64,000 bases of DNA from Actinomycetospora sp. NBRC 106378 (lineage in GTDB: Bacteria; Actinomycetota; Actinomycetes; Mycobacteriales; Pseudonocardiaceae), in the NCBI RefSeq assembly GCF_030269685.1, contig NZ_BSTT01000001.1:62001-126000 (forward strand). Direction: 5' to 3'. The notes beneath the pieces were generated by a model. The model searched no databases. It was not told where the DNA came from and saw nothing but the letters and a program-made list of their open reading frames with translations. The position numbers were made by a program, and so were the translations under genes. Within the stretch, counting starts at the first letter, position 1, and each line of letters begins with the position of its first letter. Shown piece by piece: positions 17,114-24,942 of this stretch.

Positions 17114-18001
17114 GTGGCTGGGTCGAGCTCTGCTCCGCTCCGTCTCCCTGGCGTGCGCATCGCGCTCATCGACTCCGGTCTCGGCATGCTCCCGACGGCG
17201 GGGTGGCTGCGCCACCTCCGTCCGGACGCGCACCTCGACCTGCTGATGGACCCCGAGGGCATGCCCTGGGGCTCGCGGCCGGGCGAGTGGATCGTCGAGC
17301 GCGTGCTCTCCGCCGCGCGGCTCGCGGTCGCGCGGGGTGCCGACGCGGTCGTGGTGCCGTGCAACACCGCGAGCGTCAACGCCCTGGTGCCGCTGCGGGC
17401 CGAGCTCGAGCCGCGCCGACCCGTCGTCGGGACCGTGCCGGCGATCAAGCCGGCGGCCGCGACCGGCACGCCGTTCGGGGTCTGGGCCACGGAGGCGACC
17501 AGCGCGAGCGCCTACCAGGCCGACCTGGTCGCGCTGTTCGCCGCACCGGGCCAGGCGACCGCGGTGCCGTGCCCGGGGCTCGCGCGGGCGGTGGAGACCG
17601 CCGACCCCGACGCGATCGCCGGCGCCGTGGCGGCCGGCGCGGCCCGGACGCCGCCGGACGTGACCGGGGTGGTGCTGGGCTGCACGCACTACCCGCTCGT
17701 GTCGGACGCGATCGCCGCGGCGCTGCCCGGGGTGCGGCTCTTTGACAGCGCGGGCGCGGTCGCGGGCCAGGCGCTGCGCCGCCTCGGGCTCGACGCCCGG
17801 CCCGATGCGGACCCGGCCGGGGTGTCCGTCCTCCTGTCCGGGGACGAGGGCCCGCTGCCCGCGGCCGCCCGCGCCTACCCGGTCGGAGCGGTCCTCGCGG
17901 CGGGTGGACCGGTCCGGGCCGACCTGCTGCCCCCGCCGGTCCGGGAGGCGGTTGTGAGCAACCCGTCGATCCCTGGTGCCCAGCCGGTCCCCGGTCGTTG
18001 A
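17114..18001 (+). CDS. Asp/Glu racemase superfamily protein (MurI-like)
   Basis: 295 residues, slightly longer than MurI (about 265). It keeps the fold motifs of glutamate racemase: IALIDSGLG near the start (Asp-Ser), VVPCNTAS with the first catalytic Cys (about residue 79), and VLGCTHYPL with the second (about 194). The expected activity is racemisation of glutamate or aspartate, for peptidoglycan if Glu. The region between these motifs is diverged (DPEGMPWG for the usual PYG loop), so substrate is uncertain. The start is GTG 17114, 6 bases after TACCCT, a leaderless arrangement. Confidence 0.75.
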   Translation: MAGSSSAPLRLPGVRIALIDSGLGMLPTAGWLRHLRPDAHLDLLMDPEGMPWGSRPGEWIVERVLSAARLAVARGADAVVVPCNTASVNALVPLRAELEPRRPVVGTVPAIKPAAATGTPFGVWATEATSASAYQADLVALFAAPGQATAVPCPGLARAVETADPDAIAGAVAAGAARTPPDVTGVVLGCTHYPLVSDAIAAALPGVRLFDSAGAVAGQALRRLGLDARPDADPAGVSVLLSGDEGPLPAAARAYPVGAVLAAGGPVRADLLPPPVREAVVSNPSIPGAQPVPGR

Positions 18002-18009
18002 ATACGGGA

Positions 18010-18225
18010 ATGCCGGAGGCCACCCCCACCACCCGCGACGACGCCGTCCTCGAGGAGACCCGGGAGCGACTGGTCGCCCGCTGGACCGCCGAGGGCGTCG
18101 CGCCGGACACCGTGCGCGGCGCCGTGAGCGAGGCCTGCGACCGGCTCTCCGGCGCCCGCGTCCGCTCGTTCCTGCCGATCCTCGTGGAGCGCTCGGTGCG
18201 GCTGCGGCTCACCGGCGGCGCCTGA
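18010..18225 (+). CDS. Small three-helix-bundle dimerisation protein
   Basis: 71 residues: two or three helices with the pattern VSEACDRLSGARVRSFLPIL then VERSVRLRL. This resembles actinobacterial DUF3562-like three-helix-bundle dimerisation domains. No catalytic residues are evident; it is probably a small cytoplasmic dimer of unknown role. ATG 18010 starts 8 bases after the racemase stop; a TTG at 17998 overlaps that stop. Confidence 0.65.
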   Translation: MPEATPTTRDDAVLEETRERLVARWTAEGVAPDTVRGAVSEACDRLSGARVRSFLPILVERSVRLRLTGGA

Positions 18226-18283
18226 CCGGGACCGCACGGGCACGCGACCGGCACATCACCCGCGCCTCCGTAGGCTCGACGAC

Positions 18284-19078
18284 GTGAGCCTCCCCGGGAA
18301 CCGCGCGCGGCGGCTCGCCGTCGGGACCGTGCTCGCACTCGCCGTCCTGGCCGGGTGCGCCGGGCCGACGTCCTCGTCCGGCCGCGGCCCGTCGTCGGGG
18401 CCGACCGGTGACGGCGTGGTGTGGCGCACGGGCACCGACGCGACGTCGGTCCTCGACTCCTACCGCGTGACCCCCTGGAACACCGACGACGCCGACGACC
18501 CGCGGGCGGTCGACTCGCCGGACGTCCCGGGCCGCACCGCCGTGGAGTTCACGGTGCCGGGCGGCGGCACCCGCTCCGAGCTCGAGCCCGCGTTCCGCAG
18601 CTTCCGGCCGGGCGACGAGTACTGGTTCGGCTTCGCGGTGTACCTGCCGTCCGGGTTCCCGGTGGACACCTCGGAGTGGCAGGTCATCGCCCAGTGGAAG
18701 AACTCGGGGGACGGCAGCCCGCCGCTCTCGGTCCAGGTCCGCGGCGGCCGCTTCGTGCTCGACGGCGGGGAGGGCATCGGGAAGCACTGGTCCCGGGACA
18801 TCGGGCCCGCCCGCGCCGGCACCCGCACCGACCTGGTCCTGCAGGTGCACTTCTCCGACGACCCCGACGAGGGCAGCGTCGACGTCGTCCAGGACGGCCG
18901 CGAGGTGGTCTCGGACTACCGGCCGCGCGGCGGGACGCTCTACCCCGACGAGGTGTCCTACCTCAAGACCGGCCTCTACCGGTCCTCGGACATCGACGAC
19001 GAGGGCTCGGTGTACTTCGACGACGCCGTCATCGCCACCAGCCGCGCAGCGGCGTCGTCGCTGGCCTCCGGCTCCTGA
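18284..19078 (+). CDS. Lipoprotein with polysaccharide-lyase-like (heparin-lyase fold) domain
   Basis: 264 residues. A signal peptide ends in lipobox LAGC (Cys about residue 25), so the protein is anchored outside the membrane. The remainder is beta-rich, with TRSELEPAF, YWFGFAVYLP, WQVIAQWKN and a C-terminal YLKTGLYRS, patterns typical of the Polysacc_lyase (PF14099-like) family. It likely binds or cleaves a polysaccharide. GTG 18284 lies 7 bases after TAGGCT (18271-18276) with no ribosome site, so it is probably leaderless. It converges on the GDT1 transporter gene. Confidence 0.8.
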   Translation: MSLPGNRARRLAVGTVLALAVLAGCAGPTSSSGRGPSSGPTGDGVVWRTGTDATSVLDSYRVTPWNTDDADDPRAVDSPDVPGRTAVEFTVPGGGTRSELEPAFRSFRPGDEYWFGFAVYLPSGFPVDTSEWQVIAQWKNSGDGSPPLSVQVRGGRFVLDGGEGIGKHWSRDIGPARAGTRTDLVLQVHFSDDPDEGSVDVVQDGREVVSDYRPRGGTLYPDEVSYLKTGLYRSSDIDDEGSVYFDDAVIATSRAAASSLASGS

Positions 19079-19091
19079 GCCCCGCGCCCGG

Positions 19092-19700
19092 TCAGCGCGT
19101 CAGGAACGCCTCGGCGGCGAGCCAGACGCCGAACACGAAGAACAGCACGGCCGCACCGACCTTGATGGCCTTCTCGGGGAGCTTCTTGCCCAGCAGCCGA
19201 CCGACCACGATGGCGAGGCCGTCGGCGATCACCATGCCGACGGTGGAGCCGAGCCACACCCCGACGACGCCACCCCAGCCCTGGTACTGGGTGGCGAGGG
19301 TGATGGTGGCGAGCATGGTCTTGTCGCCGAGCTCGGCGAGGAAGAACGCGACCGAGGCGGCGACGACGGCGGAACCGCTGGAGCGGGCCGCCTTGTCCTC
19401 CTCGTCGGCGGTGAGCTCGTCGCCGCGCAGCGTCCAGAGGCCGAACCCGATGAAGGCGACCGCCGCGACGAGGCTGATCCAGAAGGTGGGGAGCGCGGCG
19501 CCGAGCAGGTAACCGACGCCGACGGACACGGCGTGCACCACCGCCGTGGCGACCGTGATGCCGATCAGGACCGGCAAGGCCTTGTAGCGGGTGGCGAACG
19601 TCAGCGCCATCAGCTGGGACTTGTCGCCGAGCTCCGCCACGAAGATGACGGCGAAGCTGACGGCCGTGGCGGCCAGGAAGGTGGCCACGATGGGGTCCAC
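19092..19700 (-). CDS. GDT1/TMEM165 (UPF0016) family cation transporter, probably Mn2+ efflux
   Basis: 202 residues, six or seven membrane helices in two homologous halves, each with the family motif E-L-G-D-K-S/T (residues 23-28 and 123-128). A charged cytoplasmic loop near 92-108 separates the halves. Family members move Mn2+ or Ca2+ out of the cytoplasm in exchange for protons. GTG 19700 has AGAGGA 5 bases upstream. The 5' leader contains a yybP-ykoY riboswitch, which senses Mn2+ and commonly controls this family, so induction by manganese is strongly suggested. Confidence 0.9.
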   Translation of the reverse strand: MDPIVATFLAATAVSFAVIFVAELGDKSQLMALTFATRYKALPVLIGITVATAVVHAVSVGVGYLLGAALPTFWISLVAAVAFIGFGLWTLRGDELTADEEDKAARSSGSAVVAASVAFFLAELGDKTMLATITLATQYQGWGGVVGVWLGSTVGMVIADGLAIVVGRLLGKKLPEKAIKVGAAVLFFVFGVWLAAEAFLTR

Positions 19701-19723
19701 GAGGGTCCTCTCGTCCGGTTGGC

Positions 19724-19750
19724 CGGGCCGAGAACCACGTCTCCGGCCCG
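19724..19750 (-). promoter_or_regulatory. Expression-platform hairpin of the manganese riboswitch
   Basis: CGGGCCG (19724-19730) pairs with CGGCCCG (19744-19750), extended by AGA/TCT. It lies between the riboswitch aptamer and the ribosome site of the GDT1 gene, where an antiterminator or ribosome-access switch would be expected. It could act as the transcription terminator of the OFF state. Confidence 0.5.
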
Positions 19751-19769
19751 ACCCGTGCGTGCAACGGAT

Positions 19770-19895
19770 CGGAACCGAAGGTCTCGCCCGCCACCGCAAC
19801 GGACCGGTGGCCGCCGCGACCGGATGCACGCCCCGGACGGGTCCGGCGGCGGCGATCAGTGTGTCGATCGCGGTGTTGGGAGCTACTCCCCCTCG
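19770..19895 (-). ncRNA. yybP-ykoY manganese riboswitch upstream of the GDT1-family gene
   Basis: On the minus strand the leader carries both conserved ends of this class: GGGGGAGTAGC (the GGGGAGUAG 5' element, complement of 19882-19892) and GAGACCTTCGG (complement of 19775-19785), with a variable GC-rich helix between them. These two elements form the Mn2+/Mg2+ pocket. The associated gene is exactly the family usually found with this riboswitch. The spacing is normal, and a hairpin that could be the switch follows. Exact ends need a covariance model. Confidence 0.8.
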
Positions 19896-19905
19896 TTCGG
19901 CTCAG

Positions 19906-19911
19906 ACCATA
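19906..19911 (-). promoter_or_regulatory. Candidate -10 element (TATGGT) for the riboswitch transcript
   Basis: TATGGT on the minus strand lies 13 bases before the conserved GGGGGAGTAG start of the aptamer, a fitting position for a transcript beginning at about 19900. No convincing -35 was seen. Confidence 0.4.
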
Positions 19912-20214
19912 GCAGGCAGACCGGACAGAACCGGTGACCGCGACACGGGTCACGACGGCCCGCCGCTCGTCGGGAGGTGACCGCATGTCGCCGCGGCGAC
20001 GCGCCGTCACCCGCTCAGACGCGCGACGTGGGCGGACCGGTCACCGAGGGACCCCGATCGGGGGTGCCTCCGCGCTGGCGAGGCCCTCAGGAGGGCGCCA
20101 TGATCGATGTCACATTCTCGAACGGAGCAACGATGTCCGTGTCGACCGCCGGACGGGGCACACGGCGACACGGTCACATCACGGGGATCGCGGAGCGGCG
20201 ACAGGAGGCGCGTC
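19912..20214. other. 303-bp intergenic region between the riboswitch promoter and the HSL hydrolase
   Basis: No convincing gene. An ATG at 20100 has a good AGGAGG site, but its frame then runs for about 1.9 kb in the wrong register through the next gene without a stop, so it is not credible as a protein start. The stretch 20100-20200 is less GC-rich than its surroundings and probably holds the hydrolase promoter. Confidence 0.45.
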
Positions 20215-21270
20215 ATGACGGTCGACATCGACGTGCGCACCCGGGTGTTCACCTGGTTCACCGACCGGGCGGGGGTCATCGCCATCAGTCGGATGAGCGC
20301 CGAGGACCTCGCCCGGGCGCGCAGCCGGCGGCTCTCGCACAACGTCGTCACCTCGCGGGTGTTCGGGCCGATGCCCTCCGACGTGTCGCTGACCGACCTG
20401 CGGGTGGACCTCACCGGCATGACAGGGGCCACCGGGGACGACGCGGCCCCGACCACGCTGCGGGTCTACCGGCCGCACGGCCCGCTGCCCGGGGGACGCC
20501 GCCGCGAGGACGGGCTCCCGATCGTCCTCAACTACCACGGCGGGGGCGGCTCGCTCGGGAACCTCGACCAGTCCGACTGGCTGTGCGCCTGGGTCGCCGC
20601 CCGCGTCGGCGCGCTCGTGGTGTCGGTGGACTACCGGCTGGCCCCGGAGCACCCCTACCCGGCCGGTCGCGACGACGGGTACGCGGCGCTGGTCTGGGCC
20701 GTGCGCCACGCCGAGGCGCTCGGCGGCCGGGCGGACCGCGTCGCGGTGATGGGCGACAGCGCGGGCGGCAACCTCGCCGCGGTGGTCGCGATGATGGCGC
20801 GCGAGGCCGGTCCGGCCGTGGACGCCCAGATCCTCATCTACCCCGTCGTCGACCTGACGCTCGACGCGCCGTCGACGGCGGCCTACGAGCGCGGGCCACT
20901 GCTCACCAAGGCCGACATGGACGTCTTCCGGGCCAACTACCTCGGGGCGGACGGCGACGCCACCGACCCGCTGTGCTCCCCGCTGCTCGCTCCCGACCAC
21001 ACCGGGCTGCCCCGGGCCCTCGTCCTCACGGCGCAGGTCGACCCGCTGCACGACGACGGGGTGGCCTACGCGCAGCGGCTGCGCGCGGCCGGGGTGCCGG
21101 TCCGGCACTCCGACCACGCGCGCGCGATCCACGGCTTCATCACCTTCCCCGGCGTGTGCCGGGCGGCCACCGTCGCGCTCGGCGAGATCTGCGACGAGCT
21201 GGCGGTGACGTTCGGGCTGACCTCCGGGCTCGCTCAGGAGGACATGAAGAGCCCGCCGTTGACCGAGTAG
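20215..21270 (+). CDS. HSL-family alpha/beta hydrolase (esterase)
   Basis: 351 residues. Hormone-sensitive-lipase motifs are complete: oxyanion HGGGG (about residue 115), nucleophile GDSAGGN (about 180), acid in QVDPLHDD (about 275) and His in AIHGF (about 305). Family members hydrolyse short and medium acyl esters. ATG 20215 has AGGAGG 6 bases upstream. The gene overlaps the 3' end of the convergent PhaB-like gene by 37 bp. Its position beside thiolase, reductase and PhaC-like genes suggests use of hydroxyacyl esters, but this is inference. Confidence 0.88.
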   Translation: MTVDIDVRTRVFTWFTDRAGVIAISRMSAEDLARARSRRLSHNVVTSRVFGPMPSDVSLTDLRVDLTGMTGATGDDAAPTTLRVYRPHGPLPGGRRREDGLPIVLNYHGGGGSLGNLDQSDWLCAWVAARVGALVVSVDYRLAPEHPYPAGRDDGYAALVWAVRHAEALGGRADRVAVMGDSAGGNLAAVVAMMAREAGPAVDAQILIYPVVDLTLDAPSTAAYERGPLLTKADMDVFRANYLGADGDATDPLCSPLLAPDHTGLPRALVLTAQVDPLHDDGVAYAQRLRAAGVPVRHSDHARAIHGFITFPGVCRAATVALGEICDELAVTFGLTSGLAQEDMKSPPLTE

Positions 21271-21974
21271 ACCTGCCCGGTGATGTAGCCGGAGTCGGGA
21301 TCGGCGAGGAACTCGACCACCCGGGCCACCTCGTCGGGCTGGCCGAGCCGGCCGACCGGGACCTGCGCCACGATCTTCTCCAGGGCGGACTCCGGGACCC
21401 CGGCCACCATGTCGGTCTCGATGTAGCCGGGCGCCACGCAGTTGGCGGTGACGCCCTTCTTCGCCCCCTCGGAGGCGAGCGACATCGTCAGGCCGAAGAG
21501 GCCCGACTTGGTCGCGGCGTAGTTGGCCTGCCCGGCGTTGCCCCGCTCCCCGATGACCGAGGAGATCGACACGATCCGGCCGCTCCCCCGCTCCCGCATG
21601 TGCTGGAAGACCAGGTGGGACATGTAGAAGGTGCCCGACAGGTTGACCTGGATGACCTTGTCCCAGTCCTCGACGGTCATCTTGTGCAGCATCTTGTCGG
21701 CGGTGATGCCGGCGTTGTTGACGAGGACGTCGATCCGACCGTGCTGGTCGTAGACCTCCTGCACCACCCGCTCGCAGTCCTCGCGGCTGCCGATGTTGCC
21801 CTGGTGGATCGTCATGCCCGGGTACTTCTCGGCGAGCTCGGCGGCCGTGTCCCGCCCGCTGGAGTAGCCCACCGCGACCTTGCACCCCCGGTTCGCGAGC
21901 CGTTCCGAGATCGCCTTGCCGATCCCGCGCGCGCCACCGGTCACCACGGCGACCTGTCCGGTCATGTCCGCCAT
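21234..21974 (-). CDS. phaB: NADPH-dependent acetoacetyl-CoA reductase-like SDR
   Basis: 246 residues, classical SDR: TGGARGIG near the start, NNAGIT (about residue 90), and the catalytic SS-(x)n-YAATK (about 143-160). The pattern GYIETDMVAGVP and C-terminal NGGLFMSS resemble acetoacetyl-CoA reductases (PhaB/FabG group), which make 3-hydroxybutyryl-CoA. ATG 21974 has GAAGGG 7 bases upstream. It is divergent from the PhaC-like gene, with a thiolase beyond it, which supports a PHA role over fatty-acid synthesis; FabG activity cannot be excluded. Confidence 0.82.
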   Translation of the reverse strand: MADMTGQVAVVTGGARGIGKAISERLANRGCKVAVGYSSGRDTAAELAEKYPGMTIHQGNIGSREDCERVVQEVYDQHGRIDVLVNNAGITADKMLHKMTVEDWDKVIQVNLSGTFYMSHLVFQHMRERGSGRIVSISSVIGERGNAGQANYAATKSGLFGLTMSLASEGAKKGVTANCVAPGYIETDMVAGVPESALEKIVAQVPVGRLGQPDEVARVVEFLADPDSGYITGQVYSVNGGLFMSS

Positions 21975-22227
21975 CACGACACCCTTCGCCCGTCGTCGTC
22001 CGCATCTGGTGCGGCTCCCACCGAGCGGTGACGTGCCCGTTGGTGTCGGCGGTCACACGTATCTATGCGTTCCGCGACACACCCGTGACGGGGTCCGGCC
22101 GATCGTCGCAGCGCACGCGTCCGCATGCCCCGAGCGAGTGTTTGCGAACTATGCCTAGCGGACTTACGGTTCGCCGAGCAGCCCGGTGCCGTCGCCTGTC
22201 ACGGGCTGCCCGAGGAGGAATCCCGCC

Positions 22228-23493
22228 ATGACCGTGACCAGTGACCGCTCGGCCGTGACCGACGGTGCCACCGAGGCCCCGGACGCGCCGGCCATCGACC
22301 CGGTCGACCCCGCGGCCTACCTGCGGACCTTCCGCGGCGAGACGCTGCGCAAGGCGACCACCGCCCTCGTCGAGGGCGGCGCGTACGTCACCACGCGCGC
22401 GCTCGCCCAGGCCGCGACCCCGCACCGCACCGTCTACGACGCCGTCCGCTGGTGGGGTCACGTGCTGGGCCGCCGTCGGCCGACCTGGTCGACCGAGCAC
22501 CGCATCGTCTGGGAGACCCCGATCGCGCGGCTGCGCGACTTCACCGACGGCGCGACCGACGACGTCGTGCCCACGCTCGTGCTCCCGCCGCAGGCCGGGC
22601 ACGACTCGTGCATCGTCGACTTCCAGCCCACCCAGTCGCAGATGCAGGTCATCCGCAAGGCCGGTCTGACCCGCGCGTTCACCCTGGACTGGGTCGGCGC
22701 CACGCAGGCCACGAAGGGCACGACGATCGAGGACTACGTCGCGGTGGTCGACCGCGCCGTGGACACCGCGCTCGAGGGCACCGGCCACACCACGGTGAAC
22801 CTCGTGGGCGACTGCCAGGGCGGCTGGCTGTCCACGATCTACGCCTGCGTGCACCCCGAGCGCGTCAACACCCTGACGCTCGCCGGCGCCCCCATCGACT
22901 TCCACGCCGGCGACACCGCCATCGGCGCCTCGTCGCGCGTGATGACGCGGCGCTACGGCAAGATCCCGTACCGGACGATGGTCGCGATGGGCCGGGGCAA
23001 CATGCCCGGGCAGTTCGTGCTCAACGGCTTCATCGCGATGAGCCCGGACGCCGAGATCGCCAAGCACGTCGACCTGCTCCGCCACCTCGACGACCCGGCC
23101 GCGATCGCGCGCTACCAGGCCTTCGAGGACTGGTTCAAGCACACCCAGGACGTCCCGGGCACGTTCTACCTCTGGCTCGTCGAGCACCTGTTCTCGGGCA
23201 ACGAGCTCATCGAGGGCCGCCTGGAGGTCGGCGGGAAGCGGCTGTCGATGGCCGACCTGTCCTGCCCGCTGTTCCTGCTCGGCGGCGCGACCGACCACAT
23301 CACCCCGCCGGTCCAGGTGTTCCGGGCCGCCGACGCGGTGTCGACGCCCGCGGACCAGGTCTGGAAGCGCACCGCCCCCGGCGGCCACCTCGGCCTGTTC
23401 ATGGGCAACCAGGCGCTGCGCGAGGAGTGGCCGCCGCTGATGGCGGAAGTCGCGCGCTACTCGGGGGTCACCGGGGAGGAAGCCTCCGACTGA
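22228..23493 (+). CDS. PhaC-like alpha/beta hydrolase with cysteine lipase box (PHA synthase/depolymerase group)
   Basis: 421 residues. The nucleophile elbow is GDCQGGW (about residue 196), with Cys in place of Ser as in polyhydroxyalkanoate synthases. The acid is in GGATDH (about 352) and the His in PGGHLGLF (about 387). The N-terminal 60 residues are low in structure. PHA synthases polymerise 3-hydroxyacyl-CoA into storage polyester at the granule surface. It is longer than class III PhaC (about 360) and shorter than class I (about 590), so a synthase-related protein of other specificity is possible. ATG 22228 has GAGGAGGA 9 bases upstream. Confidence 0.75.
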   Translation: MTVTSDRSAVTDGATEAPDAPAIDPVDPAAYLRTFRGETLRKATTALVEGGAYVTTRALAQAATPHRTVYDAVRWWGHVLGRRRPTWSTEHRIVWETPIARLRDFTDGATDDVVPTLVLPPQAGHDSCIVDFQPTQSQMQVIRKAGLTRAFTLDWVGATQATKGTTIEDYVAVVDRAVDTALEGTGHTTVNLVGDCQGGWLSTIYACVHPERVNTLTLAGAPIDFHAGDTAIGASSRVMTRRYGKIPYRTMVAMGRGNMPGQFVLNGFIAMSPDAEIAKHVDLLRHLDDPAAIARYQAFEDWFKHTQDVPGTFYLWLVEHLFSGNELIEGRLEVGGKRLSMADLSCPLFLLGGATDHITPPVQVFRAADAVSTPADQVWKRTAPGGHLGLFMGNQALREEWPPLMAEVARYSGVTGEEASD

Positions 23494-23645
23494 ACCGATC
23501 CCCGTGTCCGGTGCCGCTCCTCGGGTGCATGTTCGGCCCTGGGGTGTGGGCACCGACACGGGTAGGTTCGAGGACTCCGGCGGTCGTCGCGGTCCTCGCC
23601 CGACGTCGTGCTCGCAGACCCCCGCCTACCTCCAGGAGGACGTCC

Positions 23646-24824
23646 ATGCCCGGCTCCGTCATCGTCTCCGGCGCCCGCACGCCGATCGGCAAGCTCTCCG
23701 GGGCCTACGCCGATCTGACCGCGCAGCAGCTCGGCACCACCGCGATCCAGAAGGCCCTCGAGCAGGCCGGCATCTCCGGCGACCAGGTCGAGTACCTGAT
23801 CATGGGTCAGGTCATCCAGGCCGGCGCGGGCCAGAACCCGGCGCGCAAGGCGGGCACCGACGCCGGCATCCCCATGTCGGTGCCGTCGTTCACGCTGAAC
23901 AAGGTCTGTCTGTCGGGCCTCGACGCGATCGCCATCGCCGACCAGATGATCCAGGCGGGCGACTACGACGTGGTCGTCGCGGGCGGCATGGAGTCCATGA
24001 CCGCCGCGCCGTACCTGCTGCCGAAGGCCCGCCGCGGCTACAAGTACGGCGGCGGGAAGATCCTCGACGCCACCGAGTTCGACGCCCTCACCGACGTGTA
24101 CGACCAGGAGTCGATGGGCGCCTCGACCGAGCGCTACTCGAAGGCGATCGGCCTCACCCGCGAGGCGATGGACGAGTTCGCGGCGTCCTCGCACCAGCGC
24201 GCGGCCGACGCGGCGAAGAACGGCCGGTTCGACGCCGAGCTCGCCCCGGTCTCCGTGCCGCAGCGCAAGGGCGACCCCGTCGTCGTCACCGAGGACGAGG
24301 GCGTCCGCGGCGACACCACCGCCGAGGGCCTGGGCAAGCTGCGTCCGGCGTTCGACAAGGAGGGCGCCATCACCGCGGGCACCTCCTCCCAGATCTCCGA
24401 CGGTGCCGCCGCCGCGGTGATCATGTCGGAGAAGAAGGCGAAGGAGCTCGGCCTCGAGGTCCTCGCCCGCATCGGCCACCACGGCTGGGTCGCGGGCCCG
24501 GACAACTCGCTGCTCTCCCAGCCCTCCCGGGCCATCTTCAAGGCGCTCGAGCGCGAGGGCCTCAAGCCCGACCAGCTGGAGATGCTCGAGCTGAACGAGG
24601 CGTTCGCCGCGGTGGCCCTGCAGTCCACCCAGGAGCTCGGCGTCGACCCCGCCCGGGTCAACCCCGACGGCGGCGCGATCTCGCTCGGCCACCCGGTCGG
24701 CATGTCCGGCGCCCGGATCGCGATCCACCTCGCCCACGAGCTCAAGCGTCGGGGCGGCGGCATCGGCGCGGCCGGTCTGTGCGGCGGCGGCGGCCAGGGT
24801 TCGGGCCTGATCCTGCACGTGTGA
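23646..24824 (+). CDS. Acetyl-CoA C-acetyltransferase (thiolase)
   Basis: 392 residues, normal thiolase length. The acylated Cys is in NKVCLSGL (about residue 89), His in GHPVGMSGARI (about 350), and the second Cys in LCGGGGQGSG (about 380). It condenses two acetyl-CoA to acetoacetyl-CoA, or does the reverse. ATG 23646 has a perfect AGGAGG site 6 bases upstream. Together with the reductase and PhaC-like genes it completes a PhaA-PhaB-PhaC route. A role in fatty-acid degradation is the alternative. A strong terminator follows. Confidence 0.93.
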   Translation: MPGSVIVSGARTPIGKLSGAYADLTAQQLGTTAIQKALEQAGISGDQVEYLIMGQVIQAGAGQNPARKAGTDAGIPMSVPSFTLNKVCLSGLDAIAIADQMIQAGDYDVVVAGGMESMTAAPYLLPKARRGYKYGGGKILDATEFDALTDVYDQESMGASTERYSKAIGLTREAMDEFAASSHQRAADAAKNGRFDAELAPVSVPQRKGDPVVVTEDEGVRGDTTAEGLGKLRPAFDKEGAITAGTSSQISDGAAAAVIMSEKKAKELGLEVLARIGHHGWVAGPDNSLLSQPSRAIFKALEREGLKPDQLEMLELNEAFAAVALQSTQELGVDPARVNPDGGAISLGHPVGMSGARIAIHLAHELKRRGGGIGAAGLCGGGGQGSGLILHV

Positions 24825-24833
24825 CCCTCCCGC

Positions 24834-24861
24834 GGCGCCCTCTCCCGCCGGAGAGGGCGCC
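24834..24861. terminator. Hairpin terminator after the thiolase gene
   Basis: Perfect 11-bp arms, GGCGCCCTCTC (24834-24844) and GAGAGGGCGCC (24851-24861), with a 6-base loop, starting 10 bases after the thiolase stop. It separates the PHA-like genes from the mycothiol operon. Confidence 0.75.
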
Positions 24862-24942
24862 GTGCGGCGGTTGCGTAGTCGCCCCCGTCACGTGGAACCC
24901 TGCGCATGAGCGCATGCACCGACGACGACGTGGAGGGCGAAC

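Noticed and set aside
17114-18001. Calling the racemase homologue murI outright
   Set aside because: Both catalytic cysteines are present, but the substrate loop is diverged and the true murI may lie elsewhere, so no gene symbol was given.
16613-18338. Several antisense frames over the SDR, racemase and lipoprotein genes
   Set aside because: No family resemblance, and composition typical of reverse-frame shadows.
20100-22031. Open frame with a good ribosome site at 20100, starting MIDVTFSNGATMSV
   Set aside because: It runs out of frame through the well-supported HSL hydrolase and PhaB-like genes, where its residues are low-complexity shadows. The site may be real but no protein family is visible.
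24901-24914. Small palindrome TGCGCATGAGCGCA upstream of mscR
   Set aside because: Only 5-bp arms; expected by chance in GC-rich DNA.
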